From Phycisphaerales bacterium (lineage in GTDB: Bacteria > Planctomycetota > Phycisphaerae > UBA1845), in NCBI GenBank assembly GCA_020639095.1, contig JACKHH010000018.1:6296-70295 (forward strand): a DNA stretch of 64,000 bases. Direction: 5' to 3'. Shown piece by piece: positions 15,841 through 24,096 of the stretch. Below the pieces are notes generated by a model. That model was not told where the DNA came from. It worked only from the letters and a program-made list of their open reading frames with translations, and made no database searches. The translations under genes were made by a program, and so were the position numbers. How positions within the stretch are numbered: position 1 is the stretch's first letter; the number at the start of each line of letters is the position of its first letter.

Positions 15841-18342
15841 GTGCGCACACCCACTTTGCTGACGTGTTTGGTTGCCGTGTTTTTCAGCGGTCGTTTGGCG
15901 GTCGCAGCCTCACCCGGTTGTTCGAGTGTCGCGGATGTCGGCGGGCACTTCGGGATGCACGGGCCCACGTTTTCGCATCAACTTCACGGGCAGGCGCCCA
16001 ACAGGTGGGCGGAGGGCGAGGCGCTCTTCCACGTGCTCGAAGACAGCGGTGCCGGGTGGGCACGGCAGGACTTCTGGTGGTCGGTGGCGGAGCCTGAGCA
16101 GGGCAAGTTTCAGTGGGATGATTTCGATCGCGCGATAAACGCATACAACCGCCACGGCATCAAGCTCTTCGCCATCCTCTGTTACACGTCCGCATGGTCA
16201 AACGGCGTGTGCCCGCAGACCGACGAGGATCGCGCGCAGTTCGCCAACTACGTCTATGAGATGGTCAAACGCTACCGTGGAAAGGTTGGGGCTTGGGAAA
16301 TCTGGAATGAGCCGAACATCCAGCCGTTCTGGTCGCCGCGGCCTGATCCGGAGCTGTACGCGAAACTGTTGATCGCCGCGTACGATGCCGCCAAGCGCGC
16401 CGATCCCGATTGTGTGGTGGTGGGCGGTGGTCTTGCGGGTCCCGATGCCGAATTCCTCGCGGGGATGTACCAACACGGCGCGCGCGGTCACTTCGACGTA
16501 TTCAGCTACCACAACTACGGCCAGCAGCTTTCGATGGAGACGGAGTGGCCGTCCGTCGCGGCGCTGCGCAGCGTGATGGCCCAGAACGGCGATGGGGATA
16601 AACCCATCTGGCAGACCGAGAACGGTTTCTTCACCGGGCCCGTGGGCATTTCGGAAGCGGAACAGGGCGCGTGGATCGTGCGCTACTCGATCGGCTTACT
16701 CGCGCTGGGCATCGAGAAGACGTTCCAGCTCACGCTGCACGACTGGACCGACGATCCGAAAACGCCTGACCTGAGCAGCTACCGCGGCATCACGCACGCA
16801 AACCTGACGCGCAAGCCGTCATTCGACGCCTATCGCACGATGTGTCGCAACCTGAACGGCAAGCGGCTGGTGGCGACGTTCGAGCCGGTACCCGGCATCT
16901 GCGGATTCCTCTTCGAGCAGGCCGACGGCGACGAACGGATCGCGGTGTTCTGGCGGCAGCAGGCAGGACCAGCCGAGCCGGTGAAGCTTGATCTCGACGT
17001 CCCGGTGACGCTCGTCGAACAGATCGACGGCAATGGCGAGCGTTTGCGCAGCAATAGCGGCGTGTACGAACTCGCGATGGGCGCGGATCCGATCTACGTG
17101 CTGAATCCCGGGCCCGCGATCGTGCGGCAGAAGCTCGTCCGTTGGCCGAATCCGGTGACGACCAAGCTCGCGCGGACGGCTGACGCGAAGCTCACCGTCA
17201 GCGTGGACAACCCCAGCGATCAGGAAACGTACTTCCTCTGCGAGCACGGCGAACTGCACGTCGTCGCGCCGAGCAGCAGCAACACGTTGACCGTTCCGCT
17301 CGATCTCGCGCATGCTGCCGTTGGCAGGCAAACAATCAAGTGGATGCTCGCGGAAGATACCACTGGGAAAAAGCCGATCGTTCGCGGCGTGCGGACGATC
17401 GAGGTGCGTTCGCCGTTTGACTTGCGGTTCGGTTCGCTGACGCACCTGAGCGAAGATCAGCCGACGCTGACCGCGGTCGTCGACAACAACAGCGATCAGC
17501 CGGCGCGCGTGATGGTACGTTTCCTTGCGGACGGCGAGCCGATGGGCAGTCCGCGACCGGTACTCCTCGCAGCCGATCGTGAGGCGACGGTTGAAGCGCC
17601 GTTCGATCTCGCACGTGTCGCCTCCGGGCGTGCGGTACCGTTGTCCGTCGAGTTGCACGGCAATGATCTGCAATTGACCGCGTCGACCACGCGGATGCTC
17701 ATCCGCTGCCCCGAGTCACCAGCCGGTGCGAAGGTGGACGGCGACGTGTCGGAGTGGCAGGGCGTTGCGCCGCAGCTATCGCGCGAGATGTTCCACTGGG
17801 CGTACGTCAACGCACCGCAAGACCCAGCCCCCGGCGACCTCGCGGTGAGTGGCTGGGTGGGCCACGATGCCGAAGGTCTGCGCGTCGCGTTGATCGTCGA
17901 GGATGATTCGATCAGCCTCGCCGAGGGCAGGGCGGTTTGGAATTGGGATTCCGTGCAGGTGGGCCTCGACCTCGCGTCCGACGCGGAACCGAAAGCGGGC
18001 TACGACGCGAACGATCTGGAGATCGAACTCGCCCGCGGAGCCGATGGCAAGCTGTGGTGCTATCTCGGGCAGTGTCCCGCGGGTTGGCCGGTCGCGGACC
18101 TGGAGAGCAAGCTGGTCGCGGACGTCACCGTTGACGAGTCTGCCGGTCGCTACACGTACGAGCTGCTCATTCCGGCGTCGCTGCTGGTCTCGACGCTCGA
18201 CCTCAAGCGCGACACCGTCCTGGGTTTTTCCATCATGGTCAACGACAACGACGCCGACGGCAGAGCGGGCTGGCTGGAACTCACCCCAGGCATCGGCATG
18301 GGCAAGCAGCCGGAGAACTTCGCGTGGCTGTGGCTGCGGTAG
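15841..18342 (+). CDS. Secreted clan GH-A glycoside hydrolase (GH39-like) with C-terminal CBM9-like domain
   Basis: An 833-residue exported protein starting at GTG 15841, with AAGGAGG nine bases upstream and a signal peptide ending near AVAAS. The N-terminal half is a TIM barrel like GH39 or GH5: ARQDFWWSVAEPEQGKFQWD, AWEIWNEPNIQPFW (acid/base Glu after Asn) and PIWQTENGFF (likely nucleophile Glu). The middle (about 400-610) has strand-rich repeats with DNPSDQETYF and DNNSDQPARV, probably Ig-like. The C-terminus (about 615-833) starts KVDGDVSEWQG and includes YDANDLEIELARGADGK, typical of CBM9-like sugar-binding domains. It is related to the enzyme at 29593-32430. Xylan- or arabinoside-type substrates are possible but not proven. 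Confidence 0.82.
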   Translation: MRTPTLLTCLVAVFFSGRLAVAASPGCSSVADVGGHFGMHGPTFSHQLHGQAPNRWAEGEALFHVLEDSGAGWARQDFWWSVAEPEQGKFQWDDFDRAINAYNRHGIKLFAILCYTSAWSNGVCPQTDEDRAQFANYVYEMVKRYRGKVGAWEIWNEPNIQPFWSPRPDPELYAKLLIAAYDAAKRADPDCVVVGGGLAGPDAEFLAGMYQHGARGHFDVFSYHNYGQQLSMETEWPSVAALRSVMAQNGDGDKPIWQTENGFFTGPVGISEAEQGAWIVRYSIGLLALGIEKTFQLTLHDWTDDPKTPDLSSYRGITHANLTRKPSFDAYRTMCRNLNGKRLVATFEPVPGICGFLFEQADGDERIAVFWRQQAGPAEPVKLDLDVPVTLVEQIDGNGERLRSNSGVYELAMGADPIYVLNPGPAIVRQKLVRWPNPVTTKLARTADAKLTVSVDNPSDQETYFLCEHGELHVVAPSSSNTLTVPLDLAHAAVGRQTIKWMLAEDTTGKKPIVRGVRTIEVRSPFDLRFGSLTHLSEDQPTLTAVVDNNSDQPARVMVRFLADGEPMGSPRPVLLAADREATVEAPFDLARVASGRAVPLSVELHGNDLQLTASTTRMLIRCPESPAGAKVDGDVSEWQGVAPQLSREMFHWAYVNAPQDPAPGDLAVSGWVGHDAEGLRVALIVEDDSISLAEGRAVWNWDSVQVGLDLASDAEPKAGYDANDLEIELARGADGKLWCYLGQCPAGWPVADLESKLVADVTVDESAGRYTYELLIPASLLVSTLDLKRDTVLGFSIMVNDNDADGRAGWLELTPGIGMGKQPENFAWLWLR

Positions 18343-18365
18343 TGAGGTAGCGCCCTCGAAGTGAA

Positions 18366-18656
18366 TTGAACCACCAAGGCACAAAGGCACCAAGAACAGC
18401 ATTTTGTAGTGTTGAATGACGAACGACGTCACGGGTGGCACGGACAAGCTCTGCTTGTCCGTGGTCATTCGTTTATTGCGCTCGGACGGAAACGTCGAGA
18501 AGGCGACGAGGCTCCCAACTCGCGATTATCATACGAACGACGAACGCAATCCAGGATCGCCACTGACAAGCAAAGCTTGTCAGTGCCACCCTTGAGGGCG
18601 CGCAAACAGGCACCCAACAAATCCGTTCTTGGTGCCTTTGTGCCTTGGTGGTTCAA
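18366..18656. repeat. MITE-like composite element, best copy (C)
   Basis: A 291-bp element whose ends (18366-18397 and 18625-18656) are perfect inverted copies of each other over 32 bp. The left end begins TTGAACCACCAAGGCACAAA. Inner hairpins lie at 18433-18463 (GGACAAGC/GCTTGTCC) and 18561-18591 (CTGACAAGC/GCTTGTCAG), and GGGTGGCAC pairs with GTGCCACCC across the element. It fills the gap between two convergent hydrolase genes. Confidence 0.92.
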
Positions 18657-18674
18657 ACCCGTTGAAGACTTTCC

Positions 18675-20918
18675 CTACTGCGTTGGTCCGGTTAGCAGAG
18701 GGTCAAAGATCGCGAGATCATCCGTGTCCGCGTCGCCGTCGCCGTCGAGGTCCGCGAGGTTCACGGTCACCGAGCCGGCGAAGGGAAATACGTCGATTTC
18801 CTTGATGATGCTGGCTTGGATAGCTTGATCGAGGCCGTCGGTGTCGCCCGGCTCGAACGCGTCGTACTCGTCGCGGAACTCGCCCGACGTCTGCGAGACG
18901 CAGTAGAACGTGAAGCGTAGCGCGTCGACGTTGGCTGCGATGGGACCGGGTTGGTTGCCCGCGATTTCAGTGAACGATCCGCCGAGGGCGCCCGTGTTGG
19001 CTTGCCCGAAGGGGCCGGTGGTGACGTTGTCGACCAGCGTGTCGTAAGTGGCGCTACCGACTTGGGAATATGCGACGTCGTAGTTCTGGAACACGCGGCC
19101 ATCGATGTTGCGGCAGAACACGCGAATGCGTTCGATCGCGATCGGTGATCCAAAGTTGTAAACGACCTGAAGCGAGGGGCGCGAGAAATCGGCCAGCACG
19201 GCTTCCACGTCCGCGCCCTCTTCTCCGTCGGTTAAGTCCTGGAGTCCGCCCGCGACCCCGCCGGGCGTGGCAGCATGAAACCCGCCAGCTTCCACCGTGC
19301 CAATCGCGCCTTCAAGCAGGTCGCCCGACGCGATGCTCTGGCTGAGCCCGGCGAAGGAGGCTGCGAGTTCATAGCTCACGACGGGCGCGACCACCGTGCT
19401 CAATGCCTTTTCGCAGCCGTTCGGGATCGCGGTATTCCCCGGGCCGGTGTAGCACGTCGTGTAGATGGCGAAGTCCTTAAGGTCGACGTCGCCGTCTTCG
19501 TCGAGATCGCCCAGGCCCAGCGGCGTGGTGACGGTGATGTAGGCGGGCTTGGTTTCGCTGTCGTTGCCCCCGGGGCCGGTGACGTCAAGCGACACGGTGT
19601 AGCTTCCGCCCGCGACGTACGTGTGTACCGGGTTCTCCAGGCCGCTGGTGTTGCCGTCTCCAAAATCCCAATGCCATTCATCCACGATGCCTGAACCGGT
19701 GGACGCGAAGGTCACCTGAAGCGGCGTGCTCCCGGACGTCGGGCTGGCGCTGAAGTCGGCGATCGGCGGGCTGAACACGCCGGTCTGCGCGGCGAACTCG
19801 TACCAAGCGGCTTGGTAATTGCCAATGCCGTTGGTCAAGCCCCAGTTGCCGTTCGGGTCGCCGCTGTTGTACTGGTACCACATGCCGGAGGTGACGAAAG
19901 ACTGCGTTCGCAGCCAGTTGTAGGTGTCGCGAAGGTTATCGGCTTTGAGTTGATCGCCGACGCCTTCGGTCGTCCAGCCGAACTCGGTGACGAGGATCGG
20001 GCTGGTGTCGCCGTGGTTGGTTTGCTCGCGGCGAATGCCGTCGTTCGAGTGGCCGCTCGCGTTCTGGTTGAAGTAGGCGTTCAGCTCGGTGAGGCTCACC
20101 GCCTGCCCGCCGTTGAGATAGAAGTGATAACCGAAGTAGTCCCAAGGATACTGCCGGCCTGTCGGGTTGAGCGGGCTCGAAGCGAACGCGTTCCAGATGT
20201 CGGTCTGGTTGTAGGTGTCGTGGGCGTACGCAGTGGCTGACCCGGGGTTGGTCCCGCCGATGTCGTGCGCGAAAAGCCCGCCGCTGACCAGCGAGACGTT
20301 GTTGTCGCTGAAGAAGGTCGGCCCGCCCTGGTCGATGCACGCCTTGTACGTTTCCGCCATCAGGTTCGCGAAGATTCGCGGCCAGATGTACGAGCAACCC
20401 GGGTTGAGCGGATTCGTGTTCGGGTCCACGCCCCAGCAACTCGGCTCGTTCCAGAGTTCGTAGAGTTTGACGTCGTCCTTGTAGCGGTCGATCAGCAGGT
20501 ACGCGGTCTGCGCGTAGGCCGTCGTGTACGCGTTCAAGCCGGTGGTGTTGTAGTTCTCGTTCCACTGCGCTTGGGAATAGCCCCAGACGGTTTCGTTGGA
20601 GAAGATCGCCAGCACCTCCAGATTGTTGTTCACCGCGTTGGCGATGATCTGGTCGTAGAGCGCGAGGCGCGACGCGTCCCACCCGGAGGCTGCGCCGATG
20701 AAGTTGATCCGCACGAAACGACAGCCGGAGGAGGCAATGTCCGCAGCCAGCGCGTTGGTGAAGAGGATGTTCGTCCCGCTGATCGGCGCGCCCGCGTTCA
20801 CGCCGACGAAGGGCGGTGGGTTTGCGCCGGCAATACCAGCCGACAGCGCCAGGACGCTGGCTGTGAACAGACGGATAACGATACCGCGTTTCGAAATGCT
20901 ACGCTGGTGAGACCGCAT
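18675..20918 (-). CDS. Secreted clan GH-A hydrolase with PKD domain, shared domain and split dockerin repeats
   Basis: A 747-residue exported protein with a signal peptide of about 32 residues ending AGIAGANP. The catalytic barrel spans about 35-385, with LYELWNEPSCWG (acid/base Glu) and PILVTEFGWTTEG (nucleophile Glu). It is followed by a PKD domain (ADFSASPTSGSTPLQVTF to DWHWDFGDGNTSG-like and SYTVSLDVTGPGG). Then a Ca-binding repeat GDLDEDGDVDLKDFAIYTTC, then a domain of about 200 residues shared with the proteins at 11714 and 14900 (SRPSLQVVYNFGSPIAIERI, DGRVFQNYDVAYS, SIIKEIDVFPFAG), then a second Ca-binding repeat DLDGDGDADTDDLAIFDPL. Having a domain between the two dockerin repeats is odd. 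Family could be GH5, GH39 or related; the substrate is unknown. Confidence 0.8.
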   Translation of the reverse strand: MRSHQRSISKRGIVIRLFTASVLALSAGIAGANPPPFVGVNAGAPISGTNILFTNALAADIASSGCRFVRINFIGAASGWDASRLALYDQIIANAVNNNLEVLAIFSNETVWGYSQAQWNENYNTTGLNAYTTAYAQTAYLLIDRYKDDVKLYELWNEPSCWGVDPNTNPLNPGCSYIWPRIFANLMAETYKACIDQGGPTFFSDNNVSLVSGGLFAHDIGGTNPGSATAYAHDTYNQTDIWNAFASSPLNPTGRQYPWDYFGYHFYLNGGQAVSLTELNAYFNQNASGHSNDGIRREQTNHGDTSPILVTEFGWTTEGVGDQLKADNLRDTYNWLRTQSFVTSGMWYQYNSGDPNGNWGLTNGIGNYQAAWYEFAAQTGVFSPPIADFSASPTSGSTPLQVTFASTGSGIVDEWHWDFGDGNTSGLENPVHTYVAGGSYTVSLDVTGPGGNDSETKPAYITVTTPLGLGDLDEDGDVDLKDFAIYTTCYTGPGNTAIPNGCEKALSTVVAPVVSYELAASFAGLSQSIASGDLLEGAIGTVEAGGFHAATPGGVAGGLQDLTDGEEGADVEAVLADFSRPSLQVVYNFGSPIAIERIRVFCRNIDGRVFQNYDVAYSQVGSATYDTLVDNVTTGPFGQANTGALGGSFTEIAGNQPGPIAANVDALRFTFYCVSQTSGEFRDEYDAFEPGDTDGLDQAIQASIIKEIDVFPFAGSVTVNLADLDGDGDADTDDLAIFDPLLTGPTQ

Positions 20919-21208
20919 CTTGAGAAACTCCTAGATCCGTGCATCGAGTGACGGGCGCATGACTCGCGAGATCGCCGCGAAGCGCGCACCTTCAACGGGT
21001 GTTGACCGTGGTGGTCGTCTCTAGTTTGTCGGCGAGATCGATACCGCACCCCCAGACAGCAACCACCCCATACGACAATAGCAGGTCTCGGGACACGAAA
21101 GCAACGCGAACAGCCCGGAAAACCGCCGTTTGCTGGTGACCGGAAGCTCTCATTCGCGGGTGAACGGCAGGCGTCACGCGCGTGTCAGTTGGCTGGTTGG
21201 GTCCGGAA

Positions 21209-22999
21209 TTACTGGCTGAGGTGGTGTTTCAATCGGGCGAAGAATTCCGGGGCGCCGACGACCTGTATGCGCGCGTCACGTTGCGCTAGTGCGTGCGTGA
21301 TATCCGCATGCCACGCGGGCGATTGCAGAATGCTGCGATACCAGTGGAAGCGGACGCCGCGGGTCCTGCGTTCGGCGATATCAGCCAGTATGCGTTCGAC
21401 GGTCGCGCCGACGTCGCCGCCAATGTCGGGGCCGCGACGCAGGACCGGCATCTCGCCGTGCATGCGCATGTCAACGTCGTCGTACTGCATGACCACACCG
21501 TCGGGGCTGAACTTGGCGTACGCGTCGAGAGCTGCGGACGGCGTCTGCGTGGCCCGGCCATCGATGATGAAACCGGTGATGCGCAAATCCCACTGCTGGT
21601 AGTATGCGGTGCAGTGGTCGCGCCAATTGGCAAGACCCGATGGCAGGTTCGACTCAGGCCGGGGTTCGATGAGCATCGCGGGATTGAGATAGCCCGCACC
21701 GTTGTCACCAGCCATGAAGAAGTCGTTTGGCGTGCGCGTGCGGCGCATGTGGTCCATCACCATCGGTGCGCGGCGGCAGAGCACGGGATTGAGCGACCAC
21801 GTCAGCGGTACTTCGCCGCGACGCTTGTCCTCCCAGAGGTCGGGCATGCGCTGGTAGATCCAGGCGGCTGCGTCGTAGTCGCCGACGTAGAACACGATCC
21901 AATCGCGATCGTCGTCCGTTGATTTGTGGGACCGGCTTTCTTGCCGGTCATGACCGGTTGGAAAACCGGTCCCACAATCTTCATCCGACGTGGGCAACCG
22001 CTGGGGATAGCGTTCTTCCAGCGGGAAGTGCATGTAGAACGAAGCGTTGGCCATCGCGCCGTGGCCGATCGCGTCGGCATCGAGAAAACCATCATACGCG
22101 CTGATGATGCGGACGAGTTCCCACTCGCTCTGCACGCCGTCGTGAATGCCGCCCGCCTGTGGCAGGTCGGTGTATTTGAACGCCCAGGGGATGAACCCGC
22201 CGACGTGCAGCATCCCCTTGCCGCCGCGGCGCACGTAGAGCGCGTGCAGGATTTCCTGGAGCGCACGGAGATCGGCGCCCACGGGCTGGTGCGGATCATC
22301 GACGGCGGTTTCGTCCGGCCAGCAGTTGAGATCGCAGAAGAACGCACGCTTCGCGACGAAATAGTCGTGGTTGGTGAGCGTGTGGTGGTTCGGCACGCAG
22401 TGGTGCGCATGGTTGATCCACCACGCGTCGATGTAGTAGCCCAGGTAGTGCGGATCGCACAGGCCGGTCTCGATGAAGCGCTCGACGGCCCAATGGTACG
22501 CGGCGCACTTGGCGGACTGTGCTTCGCCGGCGGGGAAATCGGTCGCGCAGATGCGCTGCACGATGGGCAGTTTCAGGCCGTTGGTGACCAGCCGATCGAA
22601 CAGGCTGCCGGGCGTCGCGTCCTCGCGGATGGCAATGAGATTCTGCACGCCGGCGATCGTTGATGCCAGGTTGCTGAGCGCTGGGAGCGACGCGTCATAG
22701 ACCACCGCGCCCGCGATGTCGTCGCGAAAGCGGGTGACGAGTTCTTCGAGCGTGGGCACGCGCTGGATGGAAGCGCCCGCGAGCCATGCGCCTTTCGCGG
22801 TCAGCTGCGCGAGCCAGTAGTCGTCGACGTTCGCGCCGTCGTGTTCGACGTAGCGCAGGTAGAGACGCGGGGCGTCGCGGTTGACGATGCCTTGCAGCGT
22901 GGCGACGGCATGGGCTTCATCCCAGGCGCGGGCAGCGTCCGCCGGTGCGGTCAGGTCGCGTGCGAGTGTGTGCGTCAGATCGTATAGGGCAATTGCCAA
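21209..22999 (-). CDS. GxGYxYP-type putative glycoside hydrolase, with in-frame palindrome insertion
   Basis: About 596 residues if started at TTG 22999, which has AAGGAAA seven bases upstream. The frame stays open to 23086, but that extension (MWDWLSSRSDRLGNRSHN) is translated from a palindromic repeat and is unlikely to be real. The N-terminal part contains HAVATLQGIVNRDAPRLYLRY, typical of the GxGYxYP family N-domain. The name-giving motif appears as DNGAGYLNPAML (G-A-G-Y-L-N-P, with Asn in place of Tyr). Later RRGPDIGGDVGATVERILAD and VRFHWYRSIL complete the family pattern. At about residues 341-359, CGTGFPTGHDRQESRSHK comes from a second palindrome copy (21924-21977). No signal peptide is evident. 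The family has no firm function; carbohydrate genes around it fit a hydrolase. Confidence 0.75.
   Translation of the reverse strand: MAIALYDLTHTLARDLTAPADAARAWDEAHAVATLQGIVNRDAPRLYLRYVEHDGANVDDYWLAQLTAKGAWLAGASIQRVPTLEELVTRFRDDIAGAVVYDASLPALSNLASTIAGVQNLIAIREDATPGSLFDRLVTNGLKLPIVQRICATDFPAGEAQSAKCAAYHWAVERFIETGLCDPHYLGYYIDAWWINHAHHCVPNHHTLTNHDYFVAKRAFFCDLNCWPDETAVDDPHQPVGADLRALQEILHALYVRRGGKGMLHVGGFIPWAFKYTDLPQAGGIHDGVQSEWELVRIISAYDGFLDADAIGHGAMANASFYMHFPLEERYPQRLPTSDEDCGTGFPTGHDRQESRSHKSTDDDRDWIVFYVGDYDAAAWIYQRMPDLWEDKRRGEVPLTWSLNPVLCRRAPMVMDHMRRTRTPNDFFMAGDNGAGYLNPAMLIEPRPESNLPSGLANWRDHCTAYYQQWDLRITGFIIDGRATQTPSAALDAYAKFSPDGVVMQYDDVDMRMHGEMPVLRRGPDIGGDVGATVERILADIAERRTRGVRFHWYRSILQSPAWHADITHALAQRDARIQVVGAPEFFARLKHHLSQ
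21924..21977. repeat. Palindromic repeat P2 inside a coding sequence
   Basis: TTGTGGGACCGGCTTTCTTG, a centre of CCGGTCATGACCGG, and AAAACCGGTCCCACAA: a 54-bp palindrome, 18 codons long, in frame within the GxGYxYP gene. The same family lies at 23034-23086 and 29526-29577. Confidence 0.88.
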
Positions 23000-23033
23000 G
23001 CGAGCGTTTCCTTCTATGTTCGGATACGTCAGG

Positions 23034-23086
23034 TTGTGGGACCGGTTTCCCAACCGGTCAGACCGGCTGGAAAGCCAGTCCCACAT
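23034..23086. repeat. Palindromic repeat P2, upstream of the GxGYxYP gene
   Basis: TTGTGGGACCGGTTTCCCAA, centre GGTCAGACCGG, then AAAGCCAGTCCCACAT. It lies between the sugar-isomerase-like gene and the likely TTG start at 22999, so it would be in the leader of the downstream gene. Confidence 0.88.
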
Positions 23087-23101
23087 TGGTATTCCTGAGC
23101 A

Positions 23102-23890
23102 CTATGTCCAGCGTTTGCGAATGCGGTCCGCGCCCCAGCCGCACACGTTCCAGAGGTTCGCGACCGGTTCACGCGTGTGCGGGATGGTCGGCAGATAGTT
23201 CGGCGGGCCGTATTCCGGGGTGATCGAGAGGACGTCAGCCCCTTGCGCGCTGCGCGCGTCGCGGATGCGGTCCCACCAGGATTCGAAGAGGTTGACGTAT
23301 TCCGCGAACTCCGGGGCGCGCGGGTCGGAAACCTGTGGCGCTTCCTCGTGTCCGACGCGCGCGTGTACGTGAATGGCCCGGGAAATCGCGAGCGCGACGA
23401 GGTCGTCCACGTCAGCAAGTCGCGACTCGGTGACCAGCACCCAGTGGCTGAAGTCGGCGCAGATCTTGAGGTCGGCGAAGCGTTCGAGGTAACGGGCTGT
23501 CGCCCACGGCGTGTAGAGCATGCGGTGGCGGTGTGTTTCGTGCGCCACGGGGATGCCGATTTCCCGCTCGGTTTGCAGGGCTTTTTCAAAGTACGCGCAC
23601 GCGGTGTCGAAGTCGTACTTGTCGCGTCCGGTTTGCGCGTTCACGCGGATGGGGCCGAAGTCGGCTGCCCGTTTGAGGTTCGTGGCGAACTCTTCGGGCG
23701 TGAGCGAATAGATGGCTGCGATGTAGTCGAGCCCGTGATCGGCGCACATCTTGCGCCAGTCTGCCGGTGGTACGTCGGGCGGGTCGAACTCGACGCCGTC
23801 GTACCCGGCATCGGCGATAAGCCGAAGCTTGTTTGCCAGCGTGTCGCCTTCCGTCATGCCCCACATCGATTTGAAGATTTTGACTTCCAT
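23102..23890 (-). CDS. Sugar phosphate isomerase/epimerase-family protein (xylose isomerase-like TIM barrel)
   Basis: A 262-residue protein of the AP endonuclease 2 / xylose-isomerase-like TIM barrel family. Family landmarks are IADAGYDGVEFDPPDVPPADW near the N-terminus, IPVAHETHRHRMLYTP (metal-binding Glu and His), KICADFSHWVLVTESR (metal Asp and His), IHVHARVGHEE (His and Arg) and LSITPEYGPPNYLPT (final metal Glu). All four expected metal ligands appear to be present, so it should be active on a sugar, inositol or similar compound. ATG at 23890 is used because upstream codons lie in a repeat (23902-23978). It is followed on the same strand by the GxGYxYP gene after a P2 repeat. Confidence 0.82.
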   Translation of the reverse strand: MEVKIFKSMWGMTEGDTLANKLRLIADAGYDGVEFDPPDVPPADWRKMCADHGLDYIAAIYSLTPEEFATNLKRAADFGPIRVNAQTGRDKYDFDTACAYFEKALQTEREIGIPVAHETHRHRMLYTPWATARYLERFADLKICADFSHWVLVTESRLADVDDLVALAISRAIHVHARVGHEEAPQVSDPRAPEFAEYVNLFESWWDRIRDARSAQGADVLSITPEYGPPNYLPTIPHTREPVANLWNVCGWGADRIRKRWT

Positions 23891-23901
23891 AACGTGTCTG
23901 C

Positions 23902-23978
23902 GTGCCACTGCTCTTGAGCAGTGGGCTGTCTATGGGAAATCTTTCGAAATCACGACCACTGCTCAAGAGCAGTGGCAC
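23902..23978. repeat. 77-bp double-hairpin repeat P3
   Basis: Both ends carry CCACTGCTCTTGAGCAGTGG or its variant with CTCAAGAG (23906-23924 and 23956-23974), and the outer bases GTGCC/GGCAC also pair. It ends 12 bases before the start codon of the gene at 23102-23890. An inverted copy of the same length is at 46526-46602. Confidence 0.87.
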
Positions 23979-24026
23979 ACGGTGCGCCGATCAAGCACCG
24001 TACTTGATCCCAAGCGTCGGCATAGA

Positions 24027-24096
24027 ATTCGTCACTCGTAACTCGTCACTCGTCACCCGTCACCCGTCACTCTGCATTCTGCATTCTGACCTCTGC
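24027..24096 (+). repeat. Array of ten 7-bp tandem repeats
   Basis: Ten consecutive heptamers: ATTCGTC, ACTCGTA, ACTCGTC twice, ACCCGTC twice, ACTCTGC, ATTCTGC, ATTCTGA, CCTCTGC. The array runs directly into a P4 repeat (24097-24135). Confidence 0.85.

Noticed and set aside
18409..18828. Small frames containing DKQSLSVPP or similar across the window
   Set aside because: They arise from translating the CTGACAAGC / GCTTGTCAG hairpins of the MITE-like element. The same peptide in many frames reflects the repeat, not a protein family.
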